Source of the DNA: Oscillospiraceae bacterium
Lineage (GTDB): Bacteria > Bacillota > Clostridia > Oscillospirales > UBA929
Direction: 5' to 3'
Length of the DNA stretch: 8,063 nucleotides
Assembly (NCBI GenBank): GCA_031258665.1
Contig: JAIRML010000020.1
Span: forward strand, 1-8,063
The translations under genes were made by a program, and so were the position numbers. The first letter of the stretch is position 1; each line of letters starts with the position of its first letter. The notes under the pieces are model-generated. The model searched no databases. It was not told the origin of the DNA and was given only the letters and a program-made list of their open reading frames with translations. Positions 1 to 5,321 of the stretch are shown one piece after another.

Positions 1-32
1 GCCATGCCGTCCAGGTCGGAGAGAAACCGCGA

Positions 33-66
33 ACCGTTCCGCTTTCAGTCCGGAAAGCGGAACGGT
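33..66. repeat. Hairpin inside the left arm of the inverted repeat
   Basis: ACCGTTCCGCTTTC (33-46) pairs with GAAAGCGGAACGGT (53-66) across a six-base loop, a perfect 14-bp stem. There is no T-tract on either side, so it does not look like an intrinsic terminator. Its mirror copy is at 290-323. Confidence 0.8.
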
Positions 67-195
67 CTCAAATACCAGCTTTACGAAAAAGTATACCTTA
101 ACGAGGGTGCAATTCCGGCCCTTGTGACCCGGATTTTATCGTTTTAAAATAAACAATATTTAATAAATCTTAGAAAAGTAATGCGAAATAGGGCC

Positions 196-224
196 TTGAC
201 TTTGATGAATTTTTGTAATATGAT
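196..224 (+). promoter_or_regulatory. Sigma-A type promoter inside the inverted-repeat centre
   Basis: TTGACT at 196-201 and TATGAT at 219-224 are separated by exactly 17 bases in an AT-rich context. It points out of the centre towards the Fic gene at 540. AGGAGA (225-230) and ATG (237) follow directly, but that reading frame ends after 12 codons, and the SD-like sequence lies too close to the -10 box to be fully transcribed. Confidence 0.5.
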
Positions 225-248
225 AGGAGACGATTTATGGAAGGTCGG

Positions 249-271
249 ATTTTGACAAGGTATACTTTTTC
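249..271 (+). repeat. 23-bp direct repeat, copy 1
   Basis: This stretch matches 1502-1524 at 21 of 23 positions, in the same orientation. The shared core is TTTTGACA, two or three G or A bases, then GTATAC. Its second half (257-271) lies in the right arm of the inverted repeat. The two copies bracket the Fic gene. Confidence 0.55.
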
Positions 272-289
272 GTAAAGCTGGTATTTGAG

Positions 290-323
290 ACCGTTCCGCT
301 TTCCGGACTGAAAGCGGAACGGT
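290..323. repeat. Hairpin inside the right arm of the inverted repeat
   Basis: This is the mirror copy of the 33-66 hairpin, a 14-bp stem with a six-base loop. A transcript from the promoter at 196-224 would read through it towards the Fic gene. No T-tract follows. Confidence 0.8.
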
Positions 324-366
324 TCGCGGTTTCTCTCCGACCTGGACGGCATGGCGGAGTATGCGC

Positions 367-380
367 CGCCCGGCCGGGCG
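367..380. promoter_or_regulatory. GC-only 14-bp palindrome upstream of the Fic promoter
   Basis: CGCCCGGCCGGGCG is its own reverse complement. It sits 14 bases upstream of the -35 box at 395. It could be an operator or simply GC-rich dyad symmetry; the sequence does not decide. Confidence 0.3.
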
Positions 381-394
381 CCTAAAAATTCCTG

Positions 395-423
395 TTGTGT
401 TTTGGAGCGATCCGGCGTATACT
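395..423 (+). promoter_or_regulatory. Candidate sigma-A promoter of the Fic gene
   Basis: TTGTGT (395-400) and TATACT (418-423) are separated by 17 bases. Transcription would start near 430 and give a leader of about 110 bases before the ATG at 540. The -10 box is strong and the -35 box moderate. Confidence 0.55.
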
Positions 424-488
424 TAGAGCGGGTTACGAGGCACGTCAATCCGGGCGATTCGCCGCCGCAAGAGCGAGCCTTAACGCGA

Positions 489-509
489 GGGACGGTTTTG
501 CGCCGTCCC
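489..509 (+). promoter_or_regulatory. Leader hairpin upstream of the Fic gene
   Basis: GGGACGG (489-495) pairs with CCGTCCC (503-509) across a seven-base loop. It lies in the presumed leader, about 15 bases upstream of the ribosome binding site at 524-528. The following bases (CTTGATTTGT) are only weakly T-rich, so an attenuator role is possible but unproven. Confidence 0.45.
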
Positions 510-539
510 CTTGATTTGTAGGCAGGGGATTTGTCGAGC

Positions 540-1343
540 ATGGAAAACAAATATAATATGACGGTCGAGGACAATGTTTTTTTCGCGAAACGGAATATTG
601 TGGACCTGATTTTCAAGAGCGCGCGGCTGGAAGGCCTCGCGGTCACGTTTCCGGATACCTATTCCGTGGTCGAGGGCGGGATTATAAACGGAATGAGCTT
701 TGAGGACGCGTTGATCATCAACAATCTCAAGCGCGCCTGGCGGTTTGTGCTGTCCACAATCGATTATCCGGTAAATTTCAGCTATGTATGCCAGATACAC
801 AGATATGTGGGGGAATCGCTGGACGAATACAACGCCGGATTTCTGAGAAACAAGATCATCCGCGTGACGATGGGCGACGAGGAACCGTTCACTCCGGATA
901 TGCTGATAGAGGCCGATGCCCGCGAAGAGATTGAGCGCTTCGCGCGAGTCGAAAACACAACCGACAAAGCTATTTCAATGATGCTCCATCTTGCCCGCCG
1001 CCAAATGTTCAACGACGGCAATAAGCGCGTCGCCATGCTCGCGGCGAACCGGATTATGATAGGCGGCGGCGCCGGCGTAATCTCCGTGCCTCCGACGAAA
1101 TTGCCGGGATTCGTCAAATGCCTGACCGACTACTATCGGAGCGGCGATATGTACCAAGCAAAGCAATTTGTTTATGAACACTGCATCGACGGAAACGGCT
1201 CCGAACGGGACATCGACACGGCGGGGTCAGCGGAAAAAACCTCCGCTCCCCCGCAAATCCGCGGCGCGAATCAAAAGCCGCGCGAGCGGACGCCGGCGGA
1301 GACGCCGGAGAACGAAAAACACAAAAACGAGCCGGGGCGTTAA
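540..1343 (+). CDS. Fic/Doc-fold protein, degenerate active site (His to Gln)
   Basis: Fic-fold proteins usually transfer AMP or another nucleotide moiety to target proteins. This 267-residue protein carries the loop Q155-M-F-N-D-G-N-K-R163, matching the family motif H-x-F-x-D-G-N-K/G-R except that the catalytic His is Gln. The upstream helix (residues 146-154), a flap-like segment near 100-118 and an N-terminal S27-A-R-L-E31-G32 that fits the (S/T)xxxE(G/N) inhibitory motif all support the fold. Residues 220-267 form a charged, Pro/Glu/Lys-rich and probably disordered tail. An in-frame TTG at 531 sits only two bases after AGGGG (524-528), so the ATG at 540, 11 bases after it, is preferred. 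The gene is AT-richer than its neighbours, suggesting transfer. Gln-type Fic proteins appear to be a recurring subgroup in Clostridia (from memory). Whether it is an enzyme is unknown. No antitoxin-like gene is adjacent. Confidence 0.85.
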   Translation: MENKYNMTVEDNVFFAKRNIVDLIFKSARLEGLAVTFPDTYSVVEGGIINGMSFEDALIINNLKRAWRFVLSTIDYPVNFSYVCQIHRYVGESLDEYNAGFLRNKIIRVTMGDEEPFTPDMLIEADAREEIERFARVENTTDKAISMMLHLARRQMFNDGNKRVAMLAANRIMIGGGAGVISVPPTKLPGFVKCLTDYYRSGDMYQAKQFVYEHCIDGNGSERDIDTAGSAEKTSAPPQIRGANQKPRERTPAETPENEKHKNEPGR

Positions 1344-1350
1344 CCGCCCC
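1334..1350 (+). repeat. Hairpin overlapping the Fic stop codon
   Basis: GGGGCG (1334-1339) pairs with CGCCCC (1345-1350) across TTAAC, which contains the TAA stop. It lies directly before the terminator and may shield the transcript end. Confidence 0.4.
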
Positions 1351-1354
1351 GCGA

Positions 1355-1382
1355 GCCGCCCGGACCGCCGGGCGGCCTTTTT
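1355..1382 (+). terminator. Intrinsic terminator of the Fic gene
   Basis: GCCGCCCGG (1355-1363) pairs with CCGGGCGGC (1368-1376) across ACCG, and TTTTT follows at 1378-1382. It begins 11 bases after the stop codon and has the classic stem-plus-T-tract layout. Confidence 0.9.
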
Positions 1383-1421
1383 CATATGCGGAGGCGACGA
1401 TATGGCTGCGACGCTGAGCGC

Positions 1422-1471
1422 AAAAGAGGATCCCCCGCCAAAAGAGGCGGGGGATCCTCTTTTGGCGGGGG
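1422..1471. repeat. Two overlapping, mutually exclusive long hairpins
   Basis: Stem A is a perfect 18 bp: 1422-1439 with 1446-1463, loop 1440-1445. Stem B is a perfect 16 bp: 1432-1447 with 1456-1471, loop 1448-1455. They share bases 1432-1463, so only one can form at a time. The unit is built from two words, one like AAAAGAGG and one like CCCCCGCC, each present in both senses. Neither stem is followed by a T-tract on the plus strand. Confidence 0.8.
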
Positions 1472-1501
1472 AATACAAACAAGATTCTTGCCGCATATCA
1501 C

Positions 1502-1524
1502 ATTTTGACAGGGTATACCTTTTC
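1502..1524 (+). repeat. 23-bp direct repeat, copy 2
   Basis: It matches 249-271 at 21 of 23 positions in the same orientation, about 1.25 kb away on the other side of the Fic gene. The terminator hairpin at 1525-1575 begins directly after it. Confidence 0.55.
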
Positions 1525-1575
1525 AAAAAACGCACAAAAACACCGTTTCGTCATATGAAACGGTGTTTTTGTGCG
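1525..1575 (-). terminator. Strong hairpin with T-tract on the minus strand
   Basis: Bases 1531-1549 pair perfectly with 1557-1575 (19 bp) across a seven-base loop. A run of six A (1525-1530) becomes TTTTTT just after the stem on the minus strand. It suits the end of the response regulator transcript although it lies about 150 bases past that stop codon. It may also work weakly on the plus strand. Confidence 0.75.
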
Positions 1576-1626
1576 CGCAATCGGGTGTCTCTAAACACTG
1601 CGCGCTCGGCGCCGCGCCGGATCTTT

Positions 1627-1642
1627 TCCCCCGGGAGGGGGA
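1627..1642. repeat. Small GC hairpin
   Basis: TCCCCC (1627-1632) pairs with GGGGGA (1637-1642) across GGGA. No T-tract follows closely. Confidence 0.35.
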
Positions 1643-1650
1643 GCCTCTTG

Positions 1651-1669
1651 TGAAAAACTTCCTTTTTCA
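1651..1669. repeat. Small AT hairpin
   Basis: TGAAAAA (1651-1657) pairs with TTTTTCA (1663-1669) across CTTCC. It is AT-only apart from one pair and thus weak. It lies in the 3' flank of the response regulator gene. Confidence 0.3.
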
Positions 1670-1687
1670 ATGGGGATGAAGCTTATC

Positions 1688-1706
1688 AAAAAACGAAAGT
1701 GTTTCG
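1688..1706 (-). terminator. Weak candidate terminator just after the response regulator gene
   Basis: On the minus strand CGAAA and TTTCG form a 5-bp stem around CAC, followed by TTTTTT (complement of 1688-1693). It lies 20 bases past the stop codon. The stem is short, so the structure at 1525-1575 is the stronger stop. Confidence 0.3.
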
Positions 1707-1726
1707 ATAACTGTAGTAGATCTGAT

Positions 1727-2806
1727 TCAGATCTCCCGCGCGACGCATTCGAAGTCCCGTTCGTGGCGCTGGACCACTTGCGCGATGTAGGGGTCGAAAT
1801 GGACGCCGGCGTCTTTGTAAATGATGTCGAAGGCCACCCGCGTTGGGAAGGGCTTCTTGTAGGGCCGCTGGGATGTGAGCGCGTCGAAGACATCCGCCAC
1901 GGCGGCGATGCGGGCGCTGAGAGGGATATCCGCCCCGGAGAGTTTGCGGGGATACCCCGAGCCGTCCCACTTCTCGTGGTGCGCAAACGCAATGTCCCGC
2001 GCCGTGAGCAGCAGCAGGTCGTCGCTCATCGCCTCCACAGCCTCGTGCAGCATCTCTTCGCCGTAAATCGGATGCTTTTTGATGATCTCAAACTCCTCCG
2101 GCGTCAGCCGGCCCGGCTTCAACAACACGCTGTCCGGCATCGCGATTTTCCCGATGTCGTGCAATTTGACGGCCTCCACGATCGCGTAGCCCTCGTCCAC
2201 CGTGAGCTCATACCCCTCAGTCGGGCGGAGCATCAGGTCCGCCACGATGATCCGGACGTATTCCGTCGTGCGGTTGACGTGCGTCCCCGTCTCCGGGTCG
2301 CGCAGGTCGCTCGCGCGCGCCAGCAGGTTCATCGTGGTCCGCTCACGCAACTCCAACTGGCGGTTGATCTGCCTGAGCTGGCGCATCTTCTCGTCCACCA
2401 ACGACTCGAGATGCTGGCGGTGCCTTTGCAGCTCAAGCTGGAGACGCACACGGGTGAGCAGCGCCTTGGGCCGGACAGGTTTGAGCAGATAGTCCGACGC
2501 CCCCATCTCCAGAGCCTCCGCCTCGCCGTCTCCGTCCGTCGAACCCGTGAGAAAAATGACAGGGATCTCCTTTAGCATCGGGTCGGCCTGCAGCAGCAGC
2601 AGCAGCTCATGCCCCGTCATGCCGGGCATATAGTAGTCCAGCACGATCAAATCGGCCGGGTTTTTGCGCAAGTACCTCAGCGCGCTCTCCCCGGAGGGGA
2701 ACGGGCGCACGCTGTATTCCGACTGCAAAATGGACAGGATCGAATTTAAGATGATCGGGTCGTCGTCCACCGCCACAACAACCGCTCTGCCCCAGGACTC
2801 TTCCAT
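1727..2806 (-). CDS. Response regulator with HD-GYP cyclic-di-GMP phosphodiesterase domain
   Basis: A 359-residue cytoplasmic signalling protein. Residues 8-125 are a receiver domain with the acidic pocket D14-D15-D16, phospho-acceptor D57 (LIVLD), T87 and K109 of the YLLKP motif. Residues 125-157 look like a coiled-coil linker. Residues 158-359 are an HD-GYP domain with H176, H216-D217 (HDIGK), H245, H276-H277 and the G284-Y285-P286 signature, all intact. The family hydrolyses cyclic di-GMP, and phosphorylation of the receiver would control this. The open frame reaches 2959, but the added 51 residues are not domain-like and the receiver fold begins just after the ATG at 2806, so that start is chosen; its ribosome binding site (GGAGAGAGGCGG region) is modest. 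It diverges from the FIST-HPt operon, a likely source of phosphoryl groups. Confidence 0.93.
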   Translation of the reverse strand: MEESWGRAVVVAVDDDPIILNSILSILQSEYSVRPFPSGESALRYLRKNPADLIVLDYYMPGMTGHELLLLLQADPMLKEIPVIFLTGSTDGDGEAEALEMGASDYLLKPVRPKALLTRVRLQLELQRHRQHLESLVDEKMRQLRQINRQLELRERTTMNLLARASDLRDPETGTHVNRTTEYVRIIVADLMLRPTEGYELTVDEGYAIVEAVKLHDIGKIAMPDSVLLKPGRLTPEEFEIIKKHPIYGEEMLHEAVEAMSDDLLLLTARDIAFAHHEKWDGSGYPRKLSGADIPLSARIAAVADVFDALTSQRPYKKPFPTRVAFDIIYKDAGVHFDPYIAQVVQRHERDFECVAREI

Positions 2807-2862
2807 GCTCACGGTCCGCCTCTCTCCGGGCTTGTCACGGCACAGGGCCGAAGCCTCCAATT

Positions 2863-2880
2863 TGATCCAAATGATCCAAA
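2863..2880. repeat. Tandem 9-bp repeat in the response regulator leader
   Basis: TGATCCAAA occurs twice back to back (2863-2871 and 2872-2880). It lies between the promoter at 2986-3014 and the start codon at 2806, so it is in the transcribed leader and might be a protein binding site or chance. Confidence 0.5.
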
Positions 2881-2985
2881 AAATTCCTCTTTCTGGCCTG
2901 TTTTTGCACCCTTTGATATTTTTCAAGCAAATGTGAGGAACTTTTTGTCTATCATTCATTCGTGTTCTGTCGCAACCTCAGGTTT

Positions 2986-3014
2986 ATTGTAAACGATTTC
3001 CCACCAAAAGTCAA
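2986..3014 (-). promoter_or_regulatory. Sigma-A promoter of the response regulator gene
   Basis: On the minus strand TTGACT (complement of 3009-3014) and TACAAT (complement of 2986-2991) are separated by 17 bases. Transcription would start near 2979, giving a leader of about 170 bases to the ATG at 2806. Confidence 0.7.
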
Positions 3015-3101
3015 TGGGGCTGACATCGCTTCTCCACGCCCCCGCCGCGCGTTTCGCCTTCCTGTCACCGCAAGACAAAAGACACCCACGCGGCGAAGGT
3101 C

Positions 3102-3176
3102 CCAACGTGGGTTGCCCCTGCAACCCACAACCCAAATTCTTGTTTTTTATTGCCGCTTCGCGGCAATAAGGCACTA
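3102..3176 (-). repeat. 76-base structured repeat, copy 1
   Basis: The reverse complement matches 5165-5240 with six substitutions and one single-base gap. It holds two hairpins: GTGGGTTGC with GCAACCCAC (3107-3115, 3120-3128) and ATTGCCGC with GCGGCAAT (3149-3156, 3160-3167), joined by a conserved linker with a run of six T. Differences in the first stem are compensatory between copies. It ends about 55 bases upstream of the FIST start codon. Confidence 0.85.
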
Positions 3177-3197
3177 AGCGTGTCAAAACGTCAAATA

Positions 3198-3214
3198 CGC
3201 GCGGACACCGCGCG
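3198..3214 (+). promoter_or_regulatory. Hairpin just upstream of the FIST ribosome binding site
   Basis: CGCGCGG (3198-3204) pairs with CCGCGCG (3208-3214) across ACA. The Shine-Dalgarno sequence (3221-3228) follows within eight bases, so the stem may affect translation. Confidence 0.4.
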
Positions 3215-3232
3215 AGTACGAGAGGTGAGTAA

Positions 3233-4408
3233 ATGATCAAACTGTTTACGGCTTTTACAGAGGAGATCGACGATGCGGCCGCCGCGACCGAAGAAATTTT
3301 GTCGCAGCTCCCACCCGAGGACACCCTCCCCCGCCATCGCGTGGGGATCGTGCACTGTCACCCCGACTTTTTGAAGCTGGGCGTTGTGAGCGCGTTGCGC
3401 GAACGGATCTCCTTTGATTTGGTGGGCTGCACGTCGATCAGCATGGAGGTGCCGGGCATCGTGGGTCCGCTCGTCCTGACCATGACCGTGCTGGCCAGCG
3501 ACGAGGTGTCCTTTCTGTGCGGGGCCTCCGCGCCGGTCGGGGACCAACTTGAGGACAAAGTGGAGGTTTTTTATAAACGCCTGTTGGCGGGGCAGAGCGA
3601 AGCGCCCGCCATGCTGCTCACCTTTGTCCCCTTCATCGCCTCCATCAGCGGCGACAAGTTCCTCGAAAAGCTGGACGCCGTGTCGGGCGCCCTGCCCACC
3701 TTCGGCGCCGTCTCCATTTCCAACGATCTCGGCAACCACGAGGTGTACACCCTCCTAAATGGAGAGCATTGGAAAGACGCCATGGTCCTGCTGGCTGTGA
3801 TGGGGCCGGTGGAACCGATCTTTCTCAGCATCGCCACGTTGGAGGAGAAGCACATCACCATGGAGGAACACATCCTGCGGCAGAAGGCCGTCATCACATC
3901 CGCGGACAACAACCTCATGCAGACCGTGAACAACATGCCCGCGGTCCGCTACCTTGAGTCGATTGGACTGGCGGAAAACGGCAGTGTGTCGAGCCTCGAG
4001 ACCATCTCGTTTGTAATCGAAACCCGGGACGGTGTCCAGCTGGTCCGCGCCGGCGTTGTCGTGACGCCCGATGGCTCTGTGGCGTGCGGCGGCGGCATTC
4101 CGGTCAACGCCACGCTGGGCGTCGCCAGCGTGGGGCCGGACGAGGTCGTCAGCACGGTACGGTCCGTCCTGCGTGACGCGCTGGCGCTGGCGCAGGGCCG
4201 GGGGATGCTGATCTACTCCTGCGCGGCGCGCTACTGGTCCCTCGGCCTCAACAACACGATGGAACACGAGTGCGTGACGGAGCTTCTCGCGGGGGGCGCC
4301 CCCTACCACTTCATCTACTCCGGCGGAGAGATCGTGCCGGAGACATTGCCGGACGGACGGAGGGTCAACAACTTGCAAAACATCTCCGTGGCCATCTGTA
4401 TTTTGTGA
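3233..4408 (+). CDS. FIST-domain sensory protein
   Basis: FIST proteins are predicted ligand sensors, thought to bind small molecules such as amino acids, and act with histidine kinase and cyclic-di-GMP pathways. This 391-residue protein spans both FIST_N (about 35-225) and FIST_C (about 235-385). Visible hallmarks are G65-C-T-S68 in the N-terminal half, Y328-S-C-A-A-R333 and Y362-S-G-G-E-I367 near the C-terminus. No signal peptide or membrane segment is seen, so it should be cytoplasmic. The ATG at 3233 is preceded by AGAGGTGA (3221-3228). The next gene, an HPt protein, starts 12 bases after the stop, so the two are co-transcribed and probably act together. The divergent REC-HD-GYP gene fits the same circuit. 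The bound ligand cannot be read from the sequence. Confidence 0.9.
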   Translation: MIKLFTAFTEEIDDAAAATEEILSQLPPEDTLPRHRVGIVHCHPDFLKLGVVSALRERISFDLVGCTSISMEVPGIVGPLVLTMTVLASDEVSFLCGASAPVGDQLEDKVEVFYKRLLAGQSEAPAMLLTFVPFIASISGDKFLEKLDAVSGALPTFGAVSISNDLGNHEVYTLLNGEHWKDAMVLLAVMGPVEPIFLSIATLEEKHITMEEHILRQKAVITSADNNLMQTVNNMPAVRYLESIGLAENGSVSSLETISFVIETRDGVQLVRAGVVVTPDGSVACGGGIPVNATLGVASVGPDEVVSTVRSVLRDALALAQGRGMLIYSCAARYWSLGLNNTMEHECVTELLAGGAPYHFIYSGGEIVPETLPDGRRVNNLQNISVAICIL

Positions 4409-4420
4409 TGAGGTACCGAT

Positions 4421-5047
4421 ATGAACAATGACAACGGCGGCACAGCGCGCCTGCGCGTCGACGGCATCGACACGGAAGGCGGGCTGAACCGCTTCGGCGG
4501 CCGTCTGGACATGTACCTGCAAGTTCTGCACTCCTTCCTCGAACACATGCCCCGCTACCTCTCCGACCTTCGCCAAACCGAGCCAGCCACCAAGAACTAC
4601 ACCGTGTTGGTGCATGGGATCAAGGGGAGCTGTTACGGCATCGGGGCCGACCCGCTGGGCAAGAAAGCGGAGGCGATGGAGATCGCTTCTAAGGCGGGCG
4701 ACCACGCCAGCGTCATGGCCCTTCACGACGCCTTTCTCGCCGAAGCGGATACCCTGCTCGCGCGACTTTCCGCCTGCCTGACGGAGGTGGAAGGCGGCGC
4801 CGCGGCCGACGCGCCGCCAAAGGCGCTACAGCCCGCGCCGGACGGCCGCACGCTCCGGACACTGCTTGAGGCCGCCTCACACTACGACATCACCGCCATG
4901 CGCCAGGCCATGGCGGCGCTGTCGGCCTCCCATTATCAGGCGCATGAGGATCTCATCCAGCGGCTCGGCACACTGGTGGACGATTTCGGCTACGAACAAG
5001 TGCTGGCAGAATTGGAGGCCTTCTTGGCGGCGCACCCGTCGCTCTGA
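4421..5047 (+). CDS. Histidine phosphotransfer (HPt) protein with C-terminal helical region
   Basis: HPt domains relay phosphoryl groups between receiver domains by way of a histidine. This 208-residue protein has the HPt signature V64-H65-G-I-K68-G69 followed by a helix (GKKAEAMEIAS), with H65 the expected phospho-acceptor. The HPt fold covers about 18-120. An Ala/Pro-rich linker (123-142) leads to a helical region (143-208) resembling C-terminal segments of clostridial hybrid-kinase and HPt proteins, from memory and unverified. The ATG at 4421 is preceded by TGAGGT (4409-4414), 12 bases after the FIST stop. The likely partner in view is the receiver of the divergent HD-GYP protein. No kinase accompanies it, so it should take phosphate from one encoded elsewhere. 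Confidence 0.85.
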   Translation: MNNDNGGTARLRVDGIDTEGGLNRFGGRLDMYLQVLHSFLEHMPRYLSDLRQTEPATKNYTVLVHGIKGSCYGIGADPLGKKAEAMEIASKAGDHASVMALHDAFLAEADTLLARLSACLTEVEGGAAADAPPKALQPAPDGRTLRTLLEAASHYDITAMRQAMAALSASHYQAHEDLIQRLGTLVDDFGYEQVLAELEAFLAAHPSL

Positions 5048-5056
5048 GACGCCCAG

Positions 5057-5161
5057 TCAGTCCTCTGTGGTGATCCTCACCCCCGGGCCGGCGCGCTTGC
5101 GGGCCTCCAACAGCGCCAGGCGCACGCTGTCTGCCCCAAGCGGGAACTGCGTCGGCGGCCG
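5057..5161 (-). pseudogene. Possible 3' remnant of an unidentified gene
   Basis: The minus-strand frame ending at the stop at 5057-5059 reads PPTQFPLGADSVRLALLEAR and on to GVRITTED. Almost every codon ends in G or C, as in the real genes here, and the peptide looks protein-like. Upstream the frame runs straight into structured repeat copy 2 (5165-5240), and no start or ribosome binding site is seen. It may be the tail of a gene interrupted when the repeat arrived. I do not recognise the family, and chance in GC-rich DNA is possible. Confidence 0.25.
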
Positions 5162-5164
5162 ATG

Positions 5165-5240
5165 TAGCGCCTCATTGCCGCGAAGCGGCAATAAAAAACA
5201 AGAATTTTGGGTTGTGGGCTGCGGAGGCAGCCCACGTTGG
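5165..5240 (+). repeat. 76-base structured repeat, copy 2
   Basis: This is the inverted partner of 3102-3176. Its hairpins are ATTGCCGC with GCGGCAAT (5174-5181, 5185-5192) and GTGGGCTGC with GCAGCCCAC (5214-5222, 5227-5235). Compared with copy 1 the second stem changes a T-A pair to C-G on both sides, keeping pairing. It lies between the HPt stop and the ferredoxin terminator. Confidence 0.85.
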
Positions 5241-5272
5241 AGTAAACGGGCCGATCTTCTCCGCGGAAACAC

Positions 5273-5304
5273 AAAAAACAGGGGCGGATACGGCCGCCCC
5301 TGTT
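5273..5304 (-). terminator. Intrinsic terminator of the ferredoxin gene
   Basis: AACAGGGGCGG (5277-5287) pairs with CCGCCCCTGTT (5294-5304), 11 bp, across six bases. On the minus strand a TTTTTT run (complement of 5273-5278) follows. It lies 17 bases past the ferredoxin stop codon. Confidence 0.9.
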
Positions 5305-5321
5305 GTGTTGCTCTCCATGCG

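Larger units (their letters stand above)
1..355. repeat. Perfect 99-bp inverted repeat around a 157-bp AT-rich centre
   Basis: Bases 1-99 are the exact reverse complement of 257-355, with no mismatch found by hand. The match stops at base 100 (a) against 256 (c). The left arm begins at the first base of the window, so the repeat may extend beyond it. The 157-base centre (100-256) is much richer in A and T than the arms and carries a sigma-A type promoter pointing right. Each arm contains its own 14-bp hairpin. No gene of convincing length lies here. It could be an invertible promoter element, a miniature mobile element, or, if base 1 is a contig end, a fold-back assembly artefact. Confidence 0.9.
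1383..1726. other. Convergent intergenic region rich in hairpins
   Basis: No convincing gene lies between the Fic terminator and the end of the response regulator gene. The region holds two overlapping, mutually exclusive hairpins (1422-1471), the second 23-bp direct repeat (1502-1524), a 19-bp hairpin with a T-tract for the minus strand (1525-1575), and small stems at 1627-1642 and 1651-1669. An 83-codon frame at 1402-1653 has a good ribosome binding site but reads through all of these structures. Confidence 0.6.
2807..3232. other. Divergent intergenic region between response regulator and FIST genes
   Basis: It contains the minus-strand promoter (2986-3014), the 9-bp tandem repeat (2863-2880), copy 1 of the 76-base structured repeat (3102-3176) and a leader hairpin (3198-3214) before the FIST gene. 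I found no plus-strand sigma-A promoter good enough to call for the FIST operon. Bases 3015-3100 show nothing I can name. Confidence 0.6.

Noticed and set aside
252..266. TTGACA followed by TATACT as a promoter in the 23-bp repeat
   Set aside because: The two boxes are only three bases apart, far from the 16-18 required, so they cannot act as one promoter.
237..275. A 12-codon frame after AGGAGA inside the inverted repeat
   Set aside because: It is too short to support and runs into the repeat arm. The SD-like bases lie too close to the predicted -10 box. It could be the start of a gene truncated by the repeat, but this cannot be shown.
1402..1653. An 83-codon plus-strand frame starting at ATG 1402 with GGAGG seven bases upstream
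   Set aside because: The ribosome binding site is good, but the frame reads through two long hairpins, a direct repeat and a terminator hairpin, ends in an arginine-rich low-complexity stretch and resembles no family.
1670..2575. A 301-codon plus-strand frame opposite the response regulator
   Set aside because: It has no domain and lies antisense to an intact REC-HD-GYP gene.
2807..2959. A 51-residue N-terminal extension of the response regulator
   Set aside because: No ribosome binding site lies at a normal distance from the ATG at 2959, and the extra residues do not belong to the receiver fold, which begins right after the ATG at 2806.
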